Assembly (NCBI GenBank): GCA_964525935.1
Contig: CAZGJZ010000002.1
Coordinates: forward strand, 515,962-579,961
Length of the DNA: 64,000 nt
Origin: UBA2377 sp964525935
GTDB taxonomy: Bacteria > Verrucomicrobiota > Verrucomicrobiia > Opitutales > Opitutaceae
Reading direction: 5' to 3'
The first letter of the stretch is position 1; the number at the start of each line of letters is the position of its first letter. The notes under the pieces are model-generated. The model was not told the origin of the DNA, did not search any database, and was given only the letters and a program-made list of their open reading frames with translations. The position numbers and the translations under genes were made by a program. Positions 1 through 8,373 of this stretch are shown here, one piece after another.

Positions 1-59
1 CGGATATATAGGTTGAAAACCCTATCGCCCGCAGGGCGGGTGGTGACGTGGGAAACGCA

Positions 60-1796
60 CTACGCGACGCCATCCAGCGCGTGGACCGCGACCGGTTCCG
101 CCCGGCCCTTCACGGGAATCCGGCCGAGCGCGCGCGTGGCATAGCGCGCACGCGCGGCGCGCAGCGTGGCCTCGCTGAGCAGAATGTCGGTGCGGTATTC
201 GGCGGTGCGCGTGAGCGCCTGGAGACGCGACGCGATGTTCACGCCGTCGCCGATGACGGAGTAGTTGAGCCGGCGGTGGGAGCCGATGTTGCCGGCGACG
301 ACGCGCGCGGTGTTGATGCCGACGCCGAAGGCAAGTTCGCCGGCGCCAGGCAGGCGACCTTCGGCGGCGAGTTCGCGGTTGAGCGCGGCGAGGGCGGTGC
401 GCATGCCGAGCGCGGCGGCGAGGGCGCGGTCGGCGGCGTCGCTTTGATTCACGGGCGCGCCGAAGAGCGCCATGATCGCATCGCCGATGAATTTGTCGAT
501 GACCCCGCCCTGCGCCTCGATGGCGAGGCTCATGGCGTCGAGGTAGCGGTTGAGCAGCGCGATGAGTTCGCGCGGCGGGAGTTTTTCGCTGAGCGGGGTG
601 AAGCCGCGCAGGTCGACAAAGAGGATGGTGACCTCGCGTTCCTCGCCACCCAGCGCGGCGCCGTCGCGCATGAGCTGGGCGGCGACCTCGGGTGAGACGT
701 TCTTGTCGAGGAGATCGCGCACGCGATCGCGCTCGGCGAGGCCGGTGCTCATGCGGTTGAAGCTCTCGGCGAGCTGGCCGAGTTCGTCATGGCGATCGAG
801 GTGGAGGCGTGCGGCGTAGTCGCCGCGCGCGATGACTGCGGTGTGCGCGGCGAGGGCCTGCACGGGCTGGCTGACGCCGCGGGCGGCACCGAGGGCGACG
901 ATGGTCGCGACGAGCAGCGCGGCGGCGGAGATGAGGAGGATGACATTCTCGAGCTCGCGGGCGGGGGCGAGTTCGGCGGCGAGTGAACGTTGCAGGGCGA
1001 TGCGCGCGGGATCTTCGCCGAGTCGGCCGAGCGGGCCGAAGAGCGTGACATAGGGCTGGCCATCGAGCAGCACAATGCTGGTCGGCGCGGCGCCCGCTGC
1101 AGCAACCGGAATTTGGGCGGCGACCGCGGCGGCCCAATCGGGCGGGAGCGTGGTGGCGAGCGCGCGCCGGTGGGTTTCCGTCAGGCCGCTGACAAAGGTG
1201 ACTTCGGCCCGGGTCGTCTGTTTGAGGTCTTGGGCGAAGGCATCGTCGATGCGAAAGGCGGCGCCAATCCAGCCGATGATATTTGGGCGCGGAGCATAGA
1301 GCGGCACGACGATGAGCCCGTGCAGATGACCGTCGAGGTAAGCAAAGTCGCTGACCAGCTCGATATTTTCATGGTCGGCCTGGGCGATGAGGCGGGCAAA
1401 GGCGGTGCCGGTATCGGTGGCGAGGCCGTAGGCTTCGAGCAACTGCGCGTCGGGATCAAAGGCCGCGACGACGGGAACGCTGAGACGGTCGGCATAACTC
1501 TCGAGCAGCGAGCGGAGGGTGGCGCGATCGAGCTGGTCTTGCAGATAGAGCGTGCGCAAGGGCCAGTCGGCGCTGAGCACCCGCGCGCTTTGCGCGAGAC
1601 TTTGACGGCGCAGCTCGACGGAGGACCAGAACACGCGCACGGCGCCGGCGAGGTTTTCCTCAATGTGCGCGATGGCGCCGGCGCGATTGGCGCGGGTGAC
1701 GAGAAAATAAGAGACGCCGAGGGCCGCGGCGAGCAGGCCGAGGATCAGCAGGAGGAGCCGGGTCCGGAAACGGCGGATGCGAAACAGGCCGCTCAT
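60..1796 (-). CDS. Membrane-bound class III adenylate cyclase with HAMP domain
   Basis: Predicted to make cAMP from ATP at the inner membrane in response to a periplasmic signal. One N-terminal membrane helix (residues about 12-33) is followed by a periplasmic sensor region (34-280), a second helix (283-305), a HAMP linker (about 306-358) and a class III cyclase domain (385-560). Metal-binding Asp395 (in FVDLRGFT) and Asp439 (in GDAIMALFG) are present. Lys435 and Asp517 occupy the adenine-specifying positions, so adenylate rather than guanylate cyclase is favoured. The transition-state residues Asn520 and Arg524 (NIASRL) are also intact. It is the last gene of a leftward operon, 3 bases after the cupredoxin gene. 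The family is certain; the ligand is unknown. Confidence 0.93.
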   Translation of the reverse strand: MSGLFRIRRFRTRLLLLILGLLAAALGVSYFLVTRANRAGAIAHIEENLAGAVRVFWSSVELRRQSLAQSARVLSADWPLRTLYLQDQLDRATLRSLLESYADRLSVPVVAAFDPDAQLLEAYGLATDTGTAFARLIAQADHENIELVSDFAYLDGHLHGLIVVPLYAPRPNIIGWIGAAFRIDDAFAQDLKQTTRAEVTFVSGLTETHRRALATTLPPDWAAAVAAQIPVAAAGAAPTSIVLLDGQPYVTLFGPLGRLGEDPARIALQRSLAAELAPARELENVILLISAAALLVATIVALGAARGVSQPVQALAAHTAVIARGDYAARLHLDRHDELGQLAESFNRMSTGLAERDRVRDLLDKNVSPEVAAQLMRDGAALGGEEREVTILFVDLRGFTPLSEKLPPRELIALLNRYLDAMSLAIEAQGGVIDKFIGDAIMALFGAPVNQSDAADRALAAALGMRTALAALNRELAAEGRLPGAGELAFGVGINTARVVAGNIGSHRRLNYSVIGDGVNIASRLQALTRTAEYRTDILLSEATLRAARARYATRALGRIPVKGRAEPVAVHALDGVA

Positions 1797-1799
1797 GGG

Positions 1800-2447
1800 C
1801 TAGTAGCCGCCGGACTTGCTGGCGGGCGCGCGGCGGAGGCGGCGGTCGGGCTTCAACGTGAGGCTGAATTCGCGCGCGGCGTTGGCGCCCTCGGTGACGG
1901 TGATTTCCTCGGTGGCGGATTTGGCGAGGCGGGGATGCCACGCTTCGAGCCGGTAGCGGCCGGGCGGGAAATCGGTGAGTTGCGCCGTGCCTTCGGGGCC
2001 GGTCTTGGCGAACCACGGCGTGGTCAGCACGACGACGTAGGCGACCATCCAATCGTGAATGTTGCAGCCGAGCGTGACGACGCCGGGCACATCGAACACG
2101 ATGGATTCCTCGGCTCCGCTGGCGTAGAGCGGTTTTTCAAAACGCTTCGGCTTCGAAAGCGAATAGAGGTGGTGCTGGATGTTGTCGCGATTGGGAAACA
2201 CGACCTCCGTGCCGACGAGGATCGGCGTGACATAGGGATCGTATTCCTTGTCCTCCTGCGCGATGACGACCGAGACGTCGGAGGCGCTCGCGACAGTGGG
2301 GGCGTCGAGCCGAACGAGTGACACGACGGTGTCGGGGATCGGTTCACCCTTCGGGCCTTTGACCGTGACGGCGAGCGAGCTACTTGCGCCGTGGCTGGCG
2401 AGGGTGGAGAAACCCGACAGCAGCAAGAGAAGCAGCACGCGTTGCAT
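1800..2447 (-). CDS. Exported cupredoxin-like (plastocyanin/methylamine-utilisation type) protein
   Basis: A signal peptide (residues 1-20, ending SHGA) precedes a beta-rich domain with a type I copper pattern: His92/His93 in NIQHHLYS, then Cys128, His131 and Met134 in CNIHDWM (C-x2-H-x2-M). A carboxypeptidase-regulatory-like beta sandwich follows (about 150-205). Proteins of this build are often annotated as methylamine utilisation proteins, but no methylamine genes are nearby. It probably binds copper in the periplasm. The flanking genes encode a putative outer-membrane barrel (upstream, 8-base gap) and a membrane cyclase (downstream), so a periplasmic sensing or redox role is possible but unproven. 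Confidence 0.8.
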   Translation of the reverse strand: MQRVLLLLLLSGFSTLASHGASSSLAVTVKGPKGEPIPDTVVSLVRLDAPTVASASDVSVVIAQEDKEYDPYVTPILVGTEVVFPNRDNIQHHLYSLSKPKRFEKPLYASGAEESIVFDVPGVVTLGCNIHDWMVAYVVVLTTPWFAKTGPEGTAQLTDFPPGRYRLEAWHPRLAKSATEEITVTEGANAAREFSLTLKPDRRLRRAPASKSGGY

Positions 2448-2455
2448 GACGGAGG

Positions 2456-3355
2456 TCAGAATTGGTGGACGACGCTGAGCGACCAGAACGCGGAATCGTA
2501 GCGGATATCGATCTCGTTGATCACCTTCACGAATTCATAGCGCAGCGAGAGCGAGGTTTTTTCGGTGAGCGCGGGCGCGAGCTCGAGCCACCACATGTCG
2601 GCGTGGCAGTTGATGCGGTAGGCGACCCAGCCGGGACCGTAGGTATCGGTGACTTCCCACGCGAGGCGGTTGTAAGTGTTGAAGATCACCGGCCCGAGGC
2701 CGCCGCCGATGGCCTGCGCCCAGACGCCGGGTGCAGCGTTGGCCGTCAACTGGCCCCAGAGCCGGGCACCGCCGAGATTGACCTGCCAGCGATCGGTGAT
2801 GTCCCACGTCGTCTCGACCACGGCGCGATGGTTGGTGACATCGAAGGGTTGGCGGCGGGCGAAAAACTCCTCCCAGTCCATGCCGGCGGCCACGCGCCAG
2901 TTTTCGGTGAAGCGCTTGGCGAGGCGCACGCCGCCGTCGAGTTTCCAGCCGCTGCGGCCGCGCTCGTGCGACGCGGCGCCGGTGAGGCCGGCGTTGAACT
3001 CCAGCACGGGCGCGAGCGCGCCGAGGCCGAATTTGCGGCGGAGGGTCGCGTGGGCGCCGGCGTTGAAGGTGTCGAGCGCATCGTATTGCGGCACCCACGT
3101 GCCGCCGAGCTCGGCGTCGCTTTGCAGCAGCCAGTCGGAGTTGAGCTGGCGGGCGTGGCCGGCGTTGACGGTGACGGCGAGGACGCGGGCGGATTTCTGA
3201 TTCGGCAGCGCGGAGGTGCGGCTGAGGTTCTCGGCCCAGGTGACGGTGGCCTGCGCGCGCAGGTTTTGCAGAAACTCAACCGATTCGGCGGCGTAGCCGG
3301 GCGCGGCGCAAAAAAGGCCGGCGGACACGGCAAGGAAGCGCAGGCGAAGAATCAT
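2456..3355 (-). CDS. Putative outer-membrane beta-barrel protein
   Basis: A signal peptide (about residues 1-22, ending GYAA) is followed by a sequence of short alternating amphipathic segments rich in Trp, Tyr and Arg. It ends in Phe (SLSVVHQF), the C-terminal signature used for outer-membrane insertion. No catalytic motif is recognised. At 299 residues it could form a barrel of about 12 strands. The start overlaps the stop of the GDSL esterase gene by 4 bases, indicating translational coupling. The barrel assignment rests on composition and the terminal Phe, not on a recognised family. Confidence 0.65.
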   Translation of the reverse strand: MILRLRFLAVSAGLFCAAPGYAAESVEFLQNLRAQATVTWAENLSRTSALPNQKSARVLAVTVNAGHARQLNSDWLLQSDAELGGTWVPQYDALDTFNAGAHATLRRKFGLGALAPVLEFNAGLTGAASHERGRSGWKLDGGVRLAKRFTENWRVAAGMDWEEFFARRQPFDVTNHRAVVETTWDITDRWQVNLGGARLWGQLTANAAPGVWAQAIGGGLGPVIFNTYNRLAWEVTDTYGPGWVAYRINCHADMWWLELAPALTEKTSLSLRYEFVKVINEIDIRYDSAFWSLSVVHQF

Positions 3356-3972
3356 AGGAGCGGTTGTAAGGTTCTCCAGACATTTGCAGCAACCTTCTTC
3401 TGCCCTTCGGCGGTCGGATGGATCAGATCGGCTTGGTTGAGCTCCGGGATGCCGCCGACGCCTTCGAGGAGAAAGGGCACGAGCGCGATCCGGTTCCGCG
3501 CGGCGAGGGCGGGGTAGAGCTCCCGATACTCGCGCACGAAATCCTCGTTCATGTTGGCGGGCATCTGCATGCCGGCGAGGACGAGCTGGATGGCGGGATA
3601 TTTTTTCCGCGCGCGGTCGATGATGGCCTGCAGGTTTTCGCGGGTGACGGCGGGGGCGACGCCGCGCAGGCCGTCGTTGCCGCCGAGGGCAATGACGAGC
3701 ACATCGACCGGCTGGCGCAGGATCCAGTCGGTGCGGCGCAAGCCGCCGGCGGTCGTGTCGCCACTGATACCGGCGTTGATCACGCGCCAGGCGTCGCCGA
3801 GTTTCTGGCTGACCAGCGCGGGGTAGGCCTCGGCGCCGGGATTTTCCAGACCATAGCCCGCGGTGATGCTATCGCCGAGAAAGACGATGGTGCGCGGCTC
3901 CGCGGCGCGAAGACCGGCGATGCCGCCGAAGAGGAGGGAGAGGATGAAAAACCGGCGCAGACGGACACTCAT
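3352..3972 (-). CDS. GDSL-family arylesterase / acyl-CoA thioesterase I (TesA type)
   Basis: A periplasmic SGNH hydrolase that cleaves acyl esters or thioesters. A signal peptide (about residues 1-23) precedes all SGNH blocks: Ser35 in GDSITAGYG, Gly68 in NAGISGD, Asn99 in GGND, and Asp182/His185 in DLIHP. The length (206 aa) matches E. coli TesA (208 aa). The gene is divergent from the YbbA/YbbP ABC genes, the same arrangement as tesA-ybbA-ybbP in E. coli, which supports the call. It leads the leftward operon that also holds the barrel, cupredoxin and cyclase genes. Its substrate cannot be read from sequence. Confidence 0.92.
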   Translation of the reverse strand: MSVRLRRFFILSLLFGGIAGLRAAEPRTIVFLGDSITAGYGLENPGAEAYPALVSQKLGDAWRVINAGISGDTTAGGLRRTDWILRQPVDVLVIALGGNDGLRGVAPAVTRENLQAIIDRARKKYPAIQLVLAGMQMPANMNEDFVREYRELYPALAARNRIALVPFLLEGVGGIPELNQADLIHPTAEGQKKVAANVWRTLQPLL

Positions 3973-4037
3973 GGGCGAATTCGACCGCTTAAACTAGCTT
4001 TCGTGCGTTTTCACGATTTGTGTAAGCAGCTACGCCC

Positions 4038-4730
4038 ATGAGTGATGACATCATGCTAAAAGTCGAGCGACTCACCAAAACCTATGCGACCGCCGGAGGC
4101 GCCGAGCCGCTGACGGTCCTGAAAGAGGTGAGCTTTGCGATCCCGGCCGGGGCGAGTCTCGCGATCGTCGGCCCCAGTGGCAGTGGCAAGACCACGCTGC
4201 TCGGCCTCTGCGCCGGACTCGACGTTGCCACCGGCGGCGACGTGTGGCTGGCGGGAGAGAGTTTGAGCGCGCTGGGCGAGGATGCGCGGGCGCGCGTGCG
4301 CAATGCGCACGTCGGCTTTGTGTTTCAGAATTTCCAGCTCATCCCGACGCTGACGGCGCTGGAGAACGTGCTCGTGCCGGTGGAGCTGCGCGGCGAAAGC
4401 GGCCGCGAGGCCGAGGCGCGCGAGTTGTTGGCCCGCGTGGGGCTGGGCGAGCGTTGCGGGCACTATCCCGTGCAGCTCTCGGGGGGCGAACAGCAGCGGG
4501 TGGCGCTGGCGCGGGCGTTCATGAACCGGCCGAAGATTTTGTTTTGCGACGAGCCGACGGGCAACCTCGACGGCGACACGGCGGCGGCGATGGTCGAGCT
4601 GGTCTTCGGCCTCAACCGCGAACGCGGCACGACCTTGGTGCTGGTGACCCACGACCTCGAACTGGCGAAGCGCTGCGGCCGGGTGATCCGCCTGAAAAGC
4701 GGCGCCGTGGTGAGTGACACAGCGCAGTGA
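4038..4730 (+). CDS. ABC transporter ATP-binding protein, YbbA/LolD type
   Basis: The ATPase subunit of a lipoprotein/lysophospholipid-type (FtsX-family) ABC system. It has Walker A GPSGSGKT (residues 45-52), a Q-loop (VFQNFQLIPTLTALENV), the signature LSGGEQQRVALARAF, Walker B ILFCDEPTGNLDG and a switch His in LVTHD. Its length (230 aa) is typical. The partner permease starts at 5209, but a GxxExxY cassette separates the two. The cassette begins 10 bases after this stop codon, so co-transcription would have to cross it. The start ATG follows the short divergent promoter region shared with the esterase gene. Confidence 0.94.
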   Translation: MSDDIMLKVERLTKTYATAGGAEPLTVLKEVSFAIPAGASLAIVGPSGSGKTTLLGLCAGLDVATGGDVWLAGESLSALGEDARARVRNAHVGFVFQNFQLIPTLTALENVLVPVELRGESGREAEARELLARVGLGERCGHYPVQLSGGEQQRVALARAFMNRPKILFCDEPTGNLDGDTAAAMVELVFGLNRERGTTLVLVTHDLELAKRCGRVIRLKSGAVVSDTAQ

Positions 4731-4739
4731 TTCTCATGT

Positions 4740-5198
4740 AACCACGAAATACACCAAATACACGAAAGGTGAAAACATGAGTGAGCTAATCTATGCGCAG
4801 GAATCCTATCGGATCATGGGTGCATGCTTTGAGGTTTATAAAGAGAAAGGCTGCGGATTTCTGGAGGCGGTTTTTCAGGAATGTCTTGAGCTGGAATTTG
4901 GCGACCAAGCCATCCCGTTCGAGGTGCAGCCTCGGCTGGCGCTCAGTTACAAAGGAAGGCCATTGCGACAGACTTACTCGCCGGATTTTATCTGCTTTGG
5001 GAAAATCGTCGTTGAGATCAAAGCGGTATCGGCACTGACCGATGAGCACCGGGCACAGGTGCATAATTATCTGCGGGCAACGGGACACCGGCTGGGGCTG
5101 TTGGTTAATTTTGGGCACTATCCGAAAGTCGAGTCGGAGCGCATTGCCCTATGACCTGCCTGGGCTCAGTTTTCGTGTGTTTTTGTGTTTCGTGGTTT
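4740..5198. mobile_element. IVS-like cassette: 28-bp imperfect inverted repeats around a GxxExxY gene
   Basis: The left arm is at 4740-4767 (begins AACCACGAAATACACC). The right arm at 5171-5198 is its imperfect reverse complement (ends TTTCGTGGTTT), about 23 of 27 positions matching with one gap. Nothing else lies between the arms except the GxxExxY gene. The ATPase stop is at 4730 and the permease ATG at 5209, so the cassette occupies the intergenic space exactly. Base composition is visibly lower in GC than both neighbours. No transposase and no obvious target-site duplication were seen. Transcribed, the arms would form a long stem enclosing the ORF. Confidence 0.75.
4777..5154 (+). CDS. 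GxxExxY family protein (PD-(D/E)XK nuclease-like fold)
   Basis: A small protein of the GxxExxY family (125 aa from this ATG). It shows the family motif region GCGFLEAVFQECLELEF and a PD-(D/E)XK-like core: Asp in YSPDFI, then Glu and Lys in VVEIKA. The fold suggests nucleic-acid binding or cleavage, but no member's function is established to my knowledge. The ATG at 4777 is chosen because the frame upstream of it runs through the left inverted-repeat arm. Codon use is less GC-biased than in neighbouring genes, consistent with transfer. It splits an ABC transporter operon. Confidence 0.85.
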   Translation: MSELIYAQESYRIMGACFEVYKEKGCGFLEAVFQECLELEFGDQAIPFEVQPRLALSYKGRPLRQTYSPDFICFGKIVVEIKAVSALTDEHRAQVHNYLRATGHRLGLLVNFGHYPKVESERIAL

Positions 5199-5208
5199 CT
5201 CCATTCAG

Positions 5209-7740
5209 ATGAAATTCATCCTTAAAATGGCCTGGCGGGATTCGCGGGCTTCGCGGCGGCGGTTGGTGCTGTTTTCGCTCAGTGTCGTGCTCGGCATCGC
5301 GGCGCTCGTCGCCATCGGCTCGTTCACCGTGAATCTGCGCGAAGCCGTCGAGTCACAGGCCAAGGGGTTGCTCGGGGCGGACCTGGTCGTCACCTCGCGG
5401 CAACCATTGACGCCGGAGGTGCGGGCTTATCTGGACGCACTGGGCGGCGAGCAGGCGCAGGAAATTTCGTTTTCGTCGATGATGGTGTTCACCACGCCGG
5501 AGGGCGACCGCACGCGGCTGGTGCAGGTGCGGGCGGTCGAGGGCAAGTTTCCGTTCTACGGGGAATTCCTCACGCAGCCGGCGGTGGCGGTCACGCAGCT
5601 GCGCGCGGGCGGCGCGGTGGTGCTGCTGGAGGATACGCTGCTCAATCAATTCGGCGTGAAGACGGGTGACACCGTGAAGCTCGGCAAGCTGCGGCCCGCC
5701 GTGCTGGGCGCGGTGCTCAAGGTGCCCGGCGAGACATCGGCGATCACGCAACTGGCGCCGCGCGCGTTTTTGCCGTTGGAGCAACTGCCGGCCACGGGCC
5801 TGGCGGGGCCGGGCAGCCTGTTGCGCTATCGCACGGCGTTGAAACTGCCGGTGGGCCGCGATGCGGAGGCGATCGTGCGCGCGATGAAGGACAAATTTGT
5901 AACGCAGCGGCTGTCGTTCGACACGGTCGCGGAGCGGAAGCGCGACCTCGGCAAGGTGCTCGAAAATGTGCAGTCGTTTTTGAGCCTGGTCGGGTTTGTC
6001 GCGCTGTTTCTCGGTGCGATCGGCGTGGCGAGTGCGATCCACGTTTACGTGCGGCAGAAGATCACGACCGTCGCCGTGCTGCGCTGCCTCGGGGCAAGCG
6101 CGGGACAAAGTTTTGCGGTCTATCTCGTGCAGGGCGTGGCGCTGGGCGTGCTCGGTTCGCTGCTGGGTGCGGCGCTGGGCGTGGCGGTGCAACTCGCCTT
6201 GCCGCATGCGCTCGCGGGGCTGCTGCCCTTCGAGGTGAACTTTGCCATCGCCTGGCCGGCGGTAGCGCGGGGCATGATGTCGGGGCTGGTGATTTGCGTG
6301 CTATTTACGCTGCTGCCGCTGCTCGCGGTGCGGAAGGTTTCGCCGCTCGTGGCACTGCGCTCGGCGTTTGCCGAACGGACGGCGGGAGCGGATCCGTGGC
6401 GCGTGACCCTGGGTGTGCTCATCGTCGGCGCGGTGGCGGGTTTTGCGATCTGGCAGACGCGCAGCCTGTCGTTGGGGTTGGGTTTCACGGGAGCGCTGGC
6501 CGTGGGGTTTGCCGTGCTGGCCGGGGTGGCGCAGGGCGTGGCCTGGGTGGCGCGACGCGGGATTCCGCGGCGGCTGCCTTATGTCGTGCGGCAGGGCGTG
6601 GCGAATCTCCACCGGCCGAACAATCGCACCGTGTTGCTGCTGCTCGCGCTGGGGTTGGGGACGTTTCTGATGCTGACGCTTTTTCTCACGCGCTCGACGC
6701 TGCTCAGCCAGATTCAGGGCACGGGTGGCGGCGGCCGGCCGAACCTGCTGTTCTTCGATATTCAGGATGACCAGATCGAGCCGCTGGAAAAACTCCTCGT
6801 GCGCGAAAACCTGCCCGCGCGGCAGCAGGCGCCCATCGTGACGATGCGCCTGCGGGCGCTGAAAGGCCGCGGCGTCGAGGAACTGCTCACCGACAAGCAA
6901 TCGCGCATCCCGGCATGGACGCTGCGCCGTGAATATCGCTCGACCTTCCGCAGCGTGCTCAGCGACACCGAGAAGGTGGTGAGCGGCGAGTTTACGGGCA
7001 GCGTCCCGCCGGACATGGCGGTCGTGCCGGTCTCGCTGGAGGAAGGGCTGGCGCGCGACATGAACCTGAAGGTTGGCGACGAACTGGAGTTCGATGTGCA
7101 GGGCGTGCCGGTGAAGGCCCGCGTCGGCAGCGTGCGCAAGGTGGACTGGCAGCGGCTGCAGCCGAACTTCTTCATCGTGTTTCCCGCCGGCGTGCTGGAA
7201 GCGGCGCCGAAATTCTACGTCGTCGCCACGCGTGCGCCCACGCCGGCTGACTCGGCGCGGTTGCAGCAGGCGGTGGTGCGCGACTTTCCGAACGTCTCGG
7301 CCATCGACCTCACGCTGCTGCTGGAGACGTTTGACGCGATTTTCTCGAAGGTCGCCTACGTGGTGCAGTTCATGGCGCTGTTTACGGTGGCGACGGGCGT
7401 GATTGTGCTCGTGGGCGCGGTGCTTACCGGCCGCTACCAACGTGTCCGCGAGACGGTGTTGCTGCGCACGCTCGGTGCGACGCGCCGGCAGCTGACGCAG
7501 ATCATGCTCGTGGAATACGCGATCCTCGGTGTGCTGGCGGCGTTTGTCGGCTGCATGCTGGCGGTGGCGGGCAACGCCCTGCTGGCGAAGTATGTTTTCA
7601 AGACGTCCGTCGTGGCGGCGCCGGGCACGCTGGCCCTCGCGGTGCTGGCCGTGACCGCGGTGACGCTGCTCACGGGCTTGCTTTCCAACCGTGGCGTGAC
7701 CGACCATCCGCCGCTGGAAGTTTTACGCCAGGAAACATGA
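5209..7740 (+). CDS. ABC transporter permease, YbbP/FtsX family
   Basis: The large inner-membrane permease (843 aa) of the YbbA/YbbP-type exporter. It has one N-terminal membrane helix (about residues 15-40), a long periplasmic domain, an FtsX core of three helices, two further helices near the middle, a second periplasmic domain and a C-terminal three-helix FtsX core ending in the typical coupling region RGVTDHPPLEVLRQE. The length and duplicated FtsX layout match E. coli YbbP (804 aa). ATG 5209 is preferred over GTG 5185, because GTG 5185 falls inside the right arm of the GxxExxY cassette. The stop overlaps the next start (ATGA). Confidence 0.92.
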   Translation: MKFILKMAWRDSRASRRRLVLFSLSVVLGIAALVAIGSFTVNLREAVESQAKGLLGADLVVTSRQPLTPEVRAYLDALGGEQAQEISFSSMMVFTTPEGDRTRLVQVRAVEGKFPFYGEFLTQPAVAVTQLRAGGAVVLLEDTLLNQFGVKTGDTVKLGKLRPAVLGAVLKVPGETSAITQLAPRAFLPLEQLPATGLAGPGSLLRYRTALKLPVGRDAEAIVRAMKDKFVTQRLSFDTVAERKRDLGKVLENVQSFLSLVGFVALFLGAIGVASAIHVYVRQKITTVAVLRCLGASAGQSFAVYLVQGVALGVLGSLLGAALGVAVQLALPHALAGLLPFEVNFAIAWPAVARGMMSGLVICVLFTLLPLLAVRKVSPLVALRSAFAERTAGADPWRVTLGVLIVGAVAGFAIWQTRSLSLGLGFTGALAVGFAVLAGVAQGVAWVARRGIPRRLPYVVRQGVANLHRPNNRTVLLLLALGLGTFLMLTLFLTRSTLLSQIQGTGGGGRPNLLFFDIQDDQIEPLEKLLVRENLPARQQAPIVTMRLRALKGRGVEELLTDKQSRIPAWTLRREYRSTFRSVLSDTEKVVSGEFTGSVPPDMAVVPVSLEEGLARDMNLKVGDELEFDVQGVPVKARVGSVRKVDWQRLQPNFFIVFPAGVLEAAPKFYVVATRAPTPADSARLQQAVVRDFPNVSAIDLTLLLETFDAIFSKVAYVVQFMALFTVATGVIVLVGAVLTGRYQRVRETVLLRTLGATRRQLTQIMLVEYAILGVLAAFVGCMLAVAGNALLAKYVFKTSVVAAPGTLALAVLAVTAVTLLTGLLSNRGVTDHPPLEVLRQET

Positions 7741-8210
7741 GCAAAAACATCGTCACCTTTCACTACACGTTGCGCGACCCGTCGGGTCGCGTGATCGATA
7801 CCTCGTCGGGCGCCGAGCCGATTACCTACCTCGAAGGGGCGGGCCAGATCATCGAAGGGCTCGATGCGCAACTGCGCGGCGTGGCCGCCGGCACGAAGAC
7901 GCGCGTGCAGGTGCCCGCCGCCCGCGCGTATGGCGAACACGACGCCACGCAGGTGCAGCAGGTGAGCCGCACGCAACTGCCCGTGGACGGCGAACTCAAG
8001 GTGGGCGACCAGTTTCAGACCGGAGCCGATCGCTTTGCGCCGATTGTGACGGTGGTGGCCATCGAAGGCGACGCGGTGACGCTCGATGCGAACCATGCCC
8101 TCGCAGGAGTCGACCTGACTTTTGACGTCGAGGTCGTGACGGTGCGCCCGGCGACGGCGGAGGAGTTAAGCCACGGCCACGCGCACGGACCGGACGGGCA
8201 TTGCGGGTGA
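7737..8210 (+). CDS. FKBP-type peptidyl-prolyl isomerase, SlyD-like
   Basis: A proline isomerase and chaperone of the SlyD subfamily. It starts with VTFHYTLRDPSGRVIDTS, has the FKBP loop YLEGAGQIIEGLDAQLRG, an insert-in-flap domain (about residues 68-120), the conserved VDLTFDVEVV strand and a short His-rich tail (HGHAHGPDGHCG) that may bind metal ions. The length (157 aa) is normal for the family. It overlaps the permease stop by 4 bases (ATGA), so it is translationally coupled to the ABC genes, probably cytoplasmic, and possibly linked only by transcription. Confidence 0.92.
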   Translation: MSKNIVTFHYTLRDPSGRVIDTSSGAEPITYLEGAGQIIEGLDAQLRGVAAGTKTRVQVPAARAYGEHDATQVQQVSRTQLPVDGELKVGDQFQTGADRFAPIVTVVAIEGDAVTLDANHALAGVDLTFDVEVVTVRPATAEELSHGHAHGPDGHCG

Positions 8211-8224
8211 GTTTGGCGGGAAGG

Positions 8225-8306
8225 AATCGCGGAAGTGCGAAAGGACTGAAGCACGGAAACTGAATGAATTGATTCCGCGATTCCGCTCCTTCGCGTTTCA
8301 GCGATT
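8225..8306. repeat. Empty inverted-repeat hairpin upstream of ppgK
   Basis: Arms of about 34 bp at 8225-8258 (AATCGCGGAAGTGCGAAAGG...) and 8273-8306 (...TTCGCGTTTCAGCGATT) are imperfect reverse complements, about three quarters matching, with 14 bases between them. No ORF lies inside. A similar single arm lies after ppgK at 9116-9149. The purine-rich, CGAAA-punctuated style recalls the arms of the GxxExxY and four-helix-bundle cassettes in this window, although the sequences differ. Confidence 0.6.
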
Positions 8307-8373
8307 TTAGGTCGTGCGGCAGGCATTTTAAAATTCCGTGTAATCGCCGGGGAAAAATGTTTGGGTGCCAGCC

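Noticed and set aside
1..59. Possible hairpin CCCGC-AGG-GCGGG at the window start
   Set aside because: The stem is short and no T-run follows on the minus strand, so a terminator of the cyclase gene is not supported.
990..2321. Long open frame on the plus strand opposite the cyclase and cupredoxin genes
   Set aside because: Antisense shadow of two well-supported genes; translation is Gly/Arg/Glu-rich without domains.
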